From positions 1 to 11,182 of the forward strand of contig JACGCK010000613.1 in NCBI GenBank assembly GCA_014925825.1: DNA of 11,182 nucleotides, read 5' to 3'. The stretch is from Pholiota molesta. Its lineage: Eukaryota > Basidiomycota > Agaricomycetes > Agaricales > Strophariaceae. Below, piece by piece: positions 1-7,731 of the stretch. The position numbers and the translations under genes are program-made. Each line of letters opens with the position of its first letter. Position 1 is the first letter of the stretch. The notes beneath the pieces are model-generated. The model was not told the DNA's origin. It saw only the letters and a list, made by a program, of their open reading frames with translations, and made no database searches.

Positions 1-193
1 AGACACGGTGCCACATTTCCGTAAGAAAATTGTAAACAATGAATTAATGACGACTTGTGTTCGGTACTGCTGAGCAGTAAGATACACATATTTGTCGAAT
101 TTGATTGAGTGAATTATGGCCCAAAGATGGCTGGTTCATGCGTTCGGTGGATCCAGGCACGTCGTTTATTGACAGTTTCTCTTGATTTCTCGT
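1..193. other. Flank left of the transposon, nothing recognised
   Basis: No open frame of note, RNA gene or repeat is visible. The stretch ends at the 8-bp target duplication of the element that begins at 202. Confidence 0.5.
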
Positions 194-201
194 ATATGCT
201 T
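194..201. repeat. Target site duplication, left copy (ATATGCTT)
   Basis: The 8 bases directly outside the left inverted end match 837-844 exactly. The empty site before insertion would have held a single ATATGCTT followed by TGCC. Confidence 0.85.
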
Positions 202-243
202 CAAGGGGCTGCTGGTATCAAAAATTCCGACCTAGGGTCGGTT
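202..243 (+). repeat. Left terminal inverted repeat of the MITE
   Basis: Pairs with 795-836 read in reverse. The outer 14 bases match perfectly and the inner part is diverged. It contains a small hairpin, CCGACC (227-232) with GGTCGG (236-241), at the same distance from the end as a GC-rich near-palindrome in the right copy. Confidence 0.8.
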
Positions 244-794
244 TTTCTGTTTGGCTGGCCACTGGCTGGACTAACTAACTGATTAGTCATGTGACATTCC
301 AAATATAATAATATTACATAACTCACACAAATAATGCTGGGTCTGGTGGACTTGTCATTGTCATGCAGGGCGCTTCCGATGGCACAGCCATTGATTGGGC
401 ATGGTCGTGGATGCTCAGGCCGCATATCCAGGCCAGAAGTGGAGGTTCATGTGGTGTGATGGCGCTGGGTGGTGGTGGTAAGCAGCGAGAGGCCAGCAGT
501 TTTGTGCCCTGTGGTCCCAAACACGTCATCACTTGTTGCAGACAGTGCCACCATGAGCTCAGATGTACCAGTACCATATACATGCCCTGCGTCCCATGTC
601 ATCCATGCCATCCGACCTTCAACTGATTGTATTTGTACTTTATGCTCTCATTCTATAGATTGTAGTAAATTTGTGAGTGCCAAAACACATTAAATCCAAA
701 TTAAATCAGTCAAATTGACTCAAAATATCCATTTTTTGACCTATTCAGAGGGTGGTCCAAAAAATTTTTAAGCGGCCTACCAGCTGGACTAACT

Positions 795-836
795 AACCGG
801 CCCCCGGTCCGGGATTCTAATTCCAGCAGCCCCTTG
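795..836 (-). repeat. Right terminal inverted repeat of the MITE
   Basis: Reverse complement of the left end. Its inner part holds a GC-rich near-palindrome at about 797-812 (CCGGCCC opposite GGTCCGG, one mismatch), the counterpart of the left hairpin. Confidence 0.8.
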
Positions 837-844
837 ATATGCTT
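837..844. repeat. Target site duplication, right copy (ATATGCTT)
   Basis: The 8 bases directly outside the right inverted end match 194-201 exactly, fixing the boundary of the element at 836. Confidence 0.85.
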
Positions 845-3330
845 TGCCATTGAATTTATATTTGGGTGCTGTATATTGGGGCTTAGCTGGGAACGGCTCA
901 CGGAGACCATTGACTATATGTCCGGCAGTTTCAACTGGTTTGAACCGTCAAAAAAATAGTCGGTTTGGCCTTTTGGATGGATTTCAACGGGCGGTAGCGA
1001 AATCAGTGGCTGGGAGCACCGACTAGGCAAATCTGGTCGGGAAAAGCGTCGTTTTTCGCGTCAAGAGCTTTCATAGATTGTTTGCTTCTCAGAGCTGGAG
1101 TCAATAACTTTGGAGTGTCAACTGAATTTGAAAAGCCATGGACACGACGTCAGAAATATTTGTATATCCATTGTGGCATTCGGACGTCTGGTAAGGTTTC
1201 GAGTTAGTCTGGACTCTGGAGTACCGATATGGTGGCAGGTGGTCGGGAAACGATGGGAACTTTGGTAAGAGCTCCAGAGTCTTCAAAGTCCATTTCCCGT
1301 GAAAGAATGGTACTGGGTGGTCCCAAGGTGGTCCTCGAGTGGTCCTTGCGAGGTTCGTCTAGGTTCGCCCACAATATTATTCTGAGTTGGAATTTGGTTC
1401 CAGGCCCGTGCTTTTTGGCCAGATCAATTAAATATTTCAACGGCTGGTCGGCACTCACTAACTCATTAGTTCTTTGGATTAAAGCTTGAAGACTATTGCT
1501 TGAAGAAAACGCTCTGGAAAAAATCCTATACATCCATTGATGACACAGAATAAATAGGCGAGGAAGAAGCAGAAAGCGATGGCTAGAGAAACGGGAGAAA
1601 TTATTAACCCAGATATTTGTACAATCCATTGTTCGTTTGGCTGTGACCAAAGTGGCTGATTGGTCGCGATCGCTGGTGACAGGGTTTTGAGTTCGAAAGC
1701 TAGTCTTGAAACCGTCCACACTTCATACTGTTTCTATCTCCCCTAGAAATTGTATTTGCTTTCTGGAAGAAAGTCTCAAGTAGCCTGTGTAGTGCGAGAA
1801 TTGCTTCCAGCTTTCTCAAACTCAGCGTCCTTGATCTCTGGCTTCTTCGTTTTCATATCGTGAAACTGGCTTAGAAAAATTCCTTCATCTTGAGGTAACG
1901 AAATCATCGTTAACTGTTGTCCTAAAGTGTTTGCTGTTGATGTTCTTTTGATTTCAGCGGATTTTCCAAAGGCTCAGTCGGATGCGAAACATGACCAGCA
2001 GAGAATCGCAAGCAAGATAGTCGCCAAGTTCATCAGGAGGAAAAACAAATTATTCAACAACATGAAGTATTCCACAAATCTTAGAGGACGGCGTGAAGCT
2101 TGGATACATCGCGAGGCCTTCTAGAGGGAAAATGGCGGCAAGCCAGCACAGGAGCGGCGAGGGATATTCGCTGTAGGCCAGAAAACATATAGCGGCGCCG
2201 CGGCGGTGAGTTGCATATTGAATTCTTGTGTTTCCTGAGACAACTATCGACGTTACGGACCCGCACAGATTGCGACAAATCATCTTGGAGGTTCTGAAAA
2301 GTTTGCAGGGGCTAATAGCTCTGTACTTTTGCTGCGCTCTCTTGAGGAAGCTGTCATCTTGGAATCAGAGGCGGAGACTGGATCATCATGGTACTTATGG
2401 TCGACGATTCACAACCAGCATTTTAACCTGTAAGTGGGCGTTATAGGAAGAACCAAAAGCTAATTTCAGCACTTTGGTTGGTATTTGTGTAGGCACGCGC
2501 CCACCGAGTGACTCATGTCTCGATACGGCATTCCGCCACGTCGGGACCGACGCATCCATATATGGCAACCGCGCTCGCGCGTGGGAACGGGACTGCGTCT
2601 CGCATGAAAAATAGGAAACATTACCCTGACATCACCCCTTAGATGTATCTAAGCTTCCCCCGAGCCATCCAGCATGACTCGACGGGACATCGGAGAATAA
2701 AGTCAGTTGAAGGTCGCAAATTCCATCCTGCTCCGCAAGTCAGCTTCAAATCTTCCAATTATTCATGCGCGGAAAGAATACCTCATGGATTCAGCCTAAA
2801 GCAGCTTCGGGTTGTACTTCTACGTTACCATGAAGATACGCAACAGCGCAGCGGACACGACGATCGACCCACGAGCTTGACAACGGAAGACATCGCATTG
2901 CACTTTCTGGGTGGTCAAGGTTTTCATTACTGGACACATTGGATACGCAGCCATTAACAGGGTTTCGAAATCCATGGGCTGACCCTTTTTTTAGAGGTCG
3001 CCATATTGTATGGGGTTCAAACGGCGTCTCGGCTGGTATTGGATAGGACAATCTGAGGTCTTTCCCGTATGATCAACGTGGAACTATTACAAGAGAGGTG
3101 ACGGGCATCACATACAAACTCAGAAGGACAAACCCCATCAAGCACGCCCGCTTTTTCTCTGTTAAAGGTCCCAAATCATACTTTTCCAATGGGCTGACGC
3201 CGCCGCGAGTTACAGTGAAGAATAACCAATTTTGAAACAATCTTTCGACGCCCACTGTATTGCTCGAAACTTTTGGCGTCAGATAGGACGGCAACTTCCA
3301 GATCTAGAGGGCGTTAATCATCACTAAGCT
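845..3330. other. About 2.5 kb without a supported gene
   Basis: No frame here shows a protein I recognise. The longest is 171 codons on the minus strand (1719 down to 1204), a length that chance gives fairly often in six frames of 11 kb, and it lacks convincing splice signals or motifs. Short GGTGG/GGTCC-rich patches occur at about 1214-1360, and a GC-rich patch lies near 2190-2210. Because genes in the right half carry single-base shifts, a broken gene here could go unseen; I cannot exclude one. Confidence 0.5.
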
Positions 3331-3414
3331 GCCCTTAGAGTTGCCAGGGCGCTTCTTTTCCAACGCCGTTCAAGAAAAATCATTTTCTACCCTGCACTCA
3401 GGGTTCGCCCCGAC

Positions 3415-3477
3415 CGATTTAAATGGCTACACGACATCTCATTCTCTTTACCATACTCCACAACCACCACTCGAACA
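3415..3477 (+). promoter_or_regulatory. Probable core promoter and leader of the gene at 3478
   Basis: A TATA-like GATTTAAATGG (about 3415-3425) lies some 55 bp before the start codon. It is followed by a pyrimidine-rich stretch (about 3438-3476), as is common at fungal transcription starts. The ATG at 3478 has A at -3. Confidence 0.35.
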
Positions 3478-4256
3478 ATGTCTCCGTCCACCTTTGCTGC
3501 CTTCGTCAGCACCACTAGCTCGAAATTCACTATGGCTGTATCTTTTGGCCAGTCTTCGCAAGAAGCAAAGACAGCTGCATTGGCTAGGCTCCCGTCATAC
3601 GACCAAGCTACGGCAGCAATGGACATCGCGCGACTACCCTCTTACCGCGTAACGCGTCGCTCCTCGAGATATCACCCCTACCGATTCAACGTCCCCATTC
3701 TTGTGGATGGGATTGGCATAGATCGTTTATTTGTGAGTGTCATTCTCGTCATTTGCCCTGTCTCTTCTCCTCGTCCACTTTGTGTTGTTTAACTCATTAT
3801 TTCTGCCACCTATTTCTCTTTCATCAAAAGAATACCATATACGATGAAGAATATGTGAGGATCCACGTCCCGCCTGCGCCAGTAAGACCTCTTCCGACGC
3901 AACCACTCGTAAGCACACTCGGATCATATACACGTTGACGCATGCTAGCGACCCTAAAACTCTGTACTGATTCTTCTTGCAAGTTGCCTGGCGTCCCATG
4001 GGCCAATCCCAACGACACGGTGAATGCGAACAACCACCATAATGGTGCCTATGCGCCCCACCCTGACGTCCAAGAATTCGACCACCGCGCACAAAACGTT
4101 GCGGCTGTGATTCTGGTTCGTCTTTTTTTTTTTAAAAAAAAACTCAGGATCGATGCATGGGGTCTATGCCTTTCATATCAGCGCTAACCATGCTCTTTTT
4201 TAATCCTGTGTTAGCAAGAATTTGTTGCAGGTGTGGTGCGCGCTCGCGAAGCCTGA
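3478..4256 (+). CDS. Small spliced gene of unknown function, about 168 aa
   Basis: I do not recognise this protein. Proposed exons are 3478-3732, 3831-3908, 3984-4115 and 4215-4256, all joining in phase 0. Intron 1 has a strong GTGAGT donor and CAAAAG acceptor. Intron 2 uses GTAAGC (or GTAAGA at 3882) and the acceptor TTCTTCTTGCAAG. Intron 3 has a weaker GTTCGT donor and a TGTGTTAG acceptor. The product is soluble-looking. It has a duplicated ARLPSY (about residues 36-41 and 51-56), a basic patch (RVTRRSSRYHPYR), then IYDEEYVRIHVPPAP, a His/Asn-rich part, and an amphipathic end around AAVILQEFVAGVVRAREA. Without splicing intron 2, TGA at 3936-3938 would end a 120-aa form. Exon 1 and its donor are the best supported part; the last two introns are less sure. 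Confidence 0.45.
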
Positions 4257-4972
4257 CTATTGTTAACACATGCGACCATTTTCAACAGCTTCAGCTTCAT
4301 GCCGTCGCGGCGCCAACACTCGGACCTCGCTGTCGTCATGAATATACCATATTGCCGTTTTGTCAATGCCGCCCCAAGGAAGACGCTCCACGGATGCCAA
4401 CTATGGTTTATCTGTACATATCTTTGAGGAGTTCCTACGCTACCGAACAACTGATCTGCTCTTCTACGTAATAATCTCGAAAACTGAATTTTTCAAAAAC
4501 CCTGCCAGAGGCTTTACTCACTATTACTCTACCACTGTTACGAGTTATTTGATTAACTTTGAGCAACCGCAGGTACAAACATATATCCTGAACATATTCT
4601 GTCTTATGTGTCCTATGTACATAAGTAGCCTCGAAGAGTTTATGGCTCCATTAAATAAACAACCACTCGATTCAAATACCATGCTAGCGTAGCTTCAACT
4701 ATCGTAGCCGCGATGCCCTGGACAATTCAGGTGCCTTCGCCGATCTCTATTGAGGCCGACGAGGTAAGGGGTCATTCAGAGGTGAGGGAAAGGTCGGCAT
4801 GGTACCCTTGTGGTACCCCAACAGCTGCTACGCGGTACTGCCTGTGACCATTAACACAGTGGTTTGCGTGATGGTGGCGGAGATTGCTGCACGAACTTGA
4901 CGATATGATAGCGATGGATTGTTTGTACCCCGTGAAAAGCGAAACTCGAAATTGGACTGATTATGATATTCA
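4257..4972. other. Convergent 3' flank, about 0.7 kb, no supported gene
   Basis: This stretch lies between the stop of the plus-strand gene at 3478-4256 and the stop of the minus-strand gene at 4973, so it should hold both 3' ends. A 109-codon plus-strand frame from ATG 4366 to 4692 exists but shows no known motif and no clear promoter. A direct repeat, TGGTACCC, occurs twice near 4799-4818. Nothing else stands out. Confidence 0.45.
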
Positions 4973-6095
4973 CTATGCCTTTATTATGTTGACATCGTCC
5001 CATCTCCCAACGTTGATCTTTCGAATGAGACTGTCAGAAATATAGCATCCTCTCAAGCCCAGTATCTCCATGTTTTTCCAACGCGTCCATGGTGTCTTCT
5101 CTAGCGATTCCACACCCTCGCTTTTTGGATCTTTGAGCCATTCGTTAAAGGACAAATCCAGTAAGACAATCAAAGGACATAACTTCGGCAATCTGTGGAT
5201 AGGTATAGGCAAGGAAAGATTGATCAAAGCCAAACGAGTTAAGGTTGGAGGTAAGGAAAACACTGTAGATATTGATAGACGGGTGGAGATTAGTATAAGA
5301 GATAGAAGGGGTTCTTCTGAAGGATCTTCGGACTCCCAATCTCGGTCTACCAGTGGCGTGCTTTGTGCAGGAGAGTTATCTCCCTCCAGAATAGATTTTC
5401 CTCGGATAAAATGGTCCTCTGGAAGAGTAGCCGTTGGACCCATGATAAGTATCTCGCCATCAGCATTTCCTTGGGGATTGAACAAGGCATATAGCTTCCA
5501 ATTCGGTAGCGGTGAATGTATCGCGCAATAACGAATGGCGTCACGGCGAAGATGGTAGGGGATGTATGGCACTATATCTTCTCGGAACTCGGCGTTGTTG
5601 TTGCAATGTGCGAAGATCATCTGCAGGCATAATAATGAAAGAGGCGGTACGCGTGGGGCGTCCATAAAATTCCCCATATAGGAAGCCACCAGCTTAAGGG
5701 CACGAGCGCGCCATTGCGTATTTTCTTGGTCAGTTTTTTCGCGAGACGGCCTCCAACTTCTTGGGGAGCTGGGCCGGAATAGGAAACATATGGCCTCTGT
5801 GTCGGCGATACATCCGTTGACGGTGAGGGATCATAATCGAGGGCTGTAAACCTGCTTAGCAAGGTGGGTCTACTGTAGTCCCGGACTGCTGATATGTGTG
5901 TACGCAATTGCTTGACATTTTGTGAATGTCGAAATTGTTCACCGCTATAGAGAATTCATGGATCAGTAAGTGCAGCTTCCGAGTCACTAGTCTGCGCAAG
6001 TCGCACACCCAAAAATTTAGTGCTTGAATAGCTCACCGCAATGTATGGAGTAACGTATTGACTTCGCGAGACTCTTTTGAATCTGTTCGCTTCAT
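4973..6095 (-). CDS. Leucine-rich-repeat-like protein, one apparent frameshift
   Basis: Two exons: 6095-6037 and 5944-4973, joined across a 92-bp intron (donor GTGAGC, acceptor CTATAG). ATG 6095 has A at -3. The product would be about 343 aa. Its N-terminal half includes SGPAPPRSW followed by a charged stretch and NTQWRARALKLVASYMGNF, then VPPLSLLCLQMIFAHC, which resembles a degenerate helical F-box-like or pre-LRR segment. The C-terminal half has leucine-rich units (LTRLALINLSLPIPIHRLP, PLIVLLDLSFNEWL, MEILGLRGCYISDSLI), as in RNI-like/LRR proteins. The reading frame shifts once at a run of four G (5763-5766 on the plus strand): exon total is 1031 nt, and one added base gives 344 codons exactly. 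The precise function and partners are unknown to me. An AATAAA lies over the last codons. Confidence 0.6.
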
Positions 6096-6351
6096 GATGC
6101 TGAAGAAAAGTAAATATTTTCTTGATATCTTCGTTTCTGGTCTACATGGTTTTGAGTTGACGGGAGTGTCGGCGACAGACTCCCGAACGAATTGGGTAAG
6201 CTGCTGCACGGATACCCGGCCCGCCAAATACTTTTTGTCTTAAGTACTACAGACGGAAGTTGGAACACCTGGAAGTTTAGGGTCCGCCATCGGGATGTAA
6301 GGGAATCATGCTATCGTATTAGTTTGGCATAAGTTACGCTCGTCTACGCAT
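6096..6351. promoter_or_regulatory. Intergenic: uL3m 3' end and LRR-gene promoter
   Basis: These 256 bp separate two genes on the minus strand, so they should contain the uL3m terminator region and the promoter of the LRR-like gene. A perfect 7-bp inverted repeat, AAGAAAA (6103-6109) and TTTTCTT (6117-6123), lies just before the ATG at 6095. The frame of the downstream gene stays open upstream to an ATG at 6227, so a longer N-terminus cannot be ruled out. Confidence 0.4.
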
Positions 6352-7543
6352 TTACTCGAAAGGAAGGAAAGGACTCCTGCGGTATGAAGGGGCTTCGATG
6401 ACGGGAGGTAGCATTGCTGCTAACTGAGTAGTTCCTGCTGGGAAAGGCAAGTCGTCCACACCTTTCGGCAGTACCTTCTCATAGAGACCTTTTGCTTGGT
6501 TATGACTGCTTAATGCGATCATCTTCTTCTTTGCGTCACGGACAAGAACATGTGCATCATCAACACCAGGAACCGTTCCTTTCACAAAGACAAGGTTGAG
6601 TGATGTGTCGATGCGGACAACAGGTAGATTTTGGGTAGTGATGCGCTTGTTACCCATATGGCCAGCCATCTTCTTTCCTGGGAAGACACGGCCAGGATCC
6701 TGAAAGAGAGTTCGTCATTTCATACTTTTTTTTTGTTGGAAAATAGTGATCATACCTGATGTTGTCCAGTAGAACCTGAAGACCTATGAGATATAGAGAC
6801 ACCATGACTGGCGGCAAGACCGTGAAATCCCCATCGTTTCATGCCTCCCTGGAAGCCCTTTCCGATACTTTTCCATCGTGAGTGTGTTTGCGTTTCAAAG
6901 GTGGGATCCATCGAACTCACGAGTTTGCAACCACATCCACAAATTGGCCGGGCACGAAGTGAATTGCCGACAATGTTGTTCCTGAGTATGACCATTATAT
7001 ATTGCTCAAGAAACAGCAGTATGTGAGAGAAACTCACCGACAGGTACATGCGCATCTGCCGTGACTGGGAATTCTTTCACTATTCTTTTGGGTGGAACCT
7101 TGGCCTTGCGGAAGTGCCCAAGCATCTGTTTCGTCGTTGTTTTAACAGGCCTGTCGGAAGCGGCGACTTGAACCGCATGGTATATAGATTTGTCTCGTTT
7201 TACAGACTGGATATTGGCCGTAACTTGACAATTTTCCAGCTAATATCTAATTAGTTGAGAACACAGGTCGTTGGTGGCAATATTTTCTCACCTGTAGAAT
7301 AGTAACAGGGACTCTGACGCCTTGGTCATTCCAAATAGCAGTCATTCCGCGTTTTCGAGCGATAACTCCAGTACGAATTGAGTTAGGAGTCCATTTCTTC
7401 GGCGCTGGGGTGGGGGTAGCCTCGGAAGAACTCGACTGCGCGGCTTCTGCTGTAGGGGCATTGGCAGTTACAGAGGCGTGAATCTGCCTTGCCTGAAGAA
7501 GGTTTAGTGGCCGGCGTGAGCACACCGCACGAAGCCTCAGCAT
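6352..7543 (-). CDS. MRPL9: Mitochondrial large-subunit ribosomal protein uL3m
   Basis: This is the L3 protein of the mitochondrial ribosome, which binds near the peptidyl transferase centre. Five exons join without any shift: 7543-7292, 7239-7038, 6981-6921, 6867-6756 and 6699-6352, giving 975 nt and 324 aa. Introns are 52-56 bp with GTGAG or GTATG donors. Residues 1-30 are rich in Arg and Leu with no acids ([12 protein letters not shown], then QARQIHASV), typical of a mitochondrial import signal. A Ser/Ala/Pro linker follows. The L3 core is clear: [19 protein letters not shown] at about 64-81, [14 protein letters not shown] at about 159-172, [14 protein letters not shown] at about 173-186, and [18 protein letters not shown] at about 202-219, which matches the conserved L3 loop. 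The gene is head to head with RRN6. Length is normal for the fungal family. Confidence 0.95.
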
Positions 7544-7731
7544 GGAAATGCAGTCAAAGGTGAAATAGTTTGAAGTACAGCTGTCGCAGCGTTGAGCAAA
7601 CCAGTCACGGTTGTCGGACTTCAAAATTCAAATTTGGCGAGGCACGCGTCTGGTCCATTATTGACGCGTTTCTTTCAACCTCTACGTTCATTTTCCCCGC
7701 AACGGACCCGCAATATTACTGCTTCAATGGA
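7544..7731. promoter_or_regulatory. Shared divergent promoter of uL3m and RRN6
   Basis: Only 188 bp separate the two start codons, so both genes must be driven from here. Two perfect ACGCGT hexamers stand at 7644-7649 and 7664-7669, exactly 20 bp apart start to start. In yeasts this hexamer is the MCB site read by the MBF cell-cycle factor; whether it is used here is inference. Pyrimidine-rich DNA (about 7668-7700) precedes the RRN6 start. Confidence 0.6.

Larger units (their letters stand above)
202..836. mobile_element. Non-autonomous hAT-like MITE, 635 bp
   Basis: The two ends are inverted copies. The first 14 bases, CAAGGGGCTGCTGG, are identical to the reverse complement of the last 14, and a weaker match runs to about 42 bases (32 of 42 by hand count). 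The element sits between perfect 8-bp direct repeats, ATATGCTT, at 194-201 and 837-844. An 8-bp target duplication together with ends starting CAAGGGG fits the hAT superfamily, whose ends commonly begin C/T-A-A/G-N-G. The inside holds only short unrelated frames and no transposase motif, so it would depend on an enzyme supplied elsewhere. The intact duplication suggests a fairly recent insertion. Seen: ends and duplication. Inferred: superfamily. Confidence 0.85.

Noticed and set aside
957..1025. A second small inverted-repeat element (TAGTCGGT ... ACCGACTA)
   Set aside because: Arms are only 8 bases, there is no target duplication, and such short pairs are common by chance.
982..1443. TTTCAACGG at 982-990 and 1435-1443 as ends of a transposon
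   Set aside because: The copies are direct, short and diverge at once; no flanking duplication was found.
1204..1719. 171-codon minus-strand open frame as a gene
   Set aside because: No recognisable motif, no clear splice sites, odd composition, and a length that chance can give in six frames of 11 kb.
4366..4692. 109-codon plus-strand open frame as a gene
   Set aside because: It sits in the converging 3' flank, has no promoter signal or motif, and does not join to neighbouring exons convincingly.
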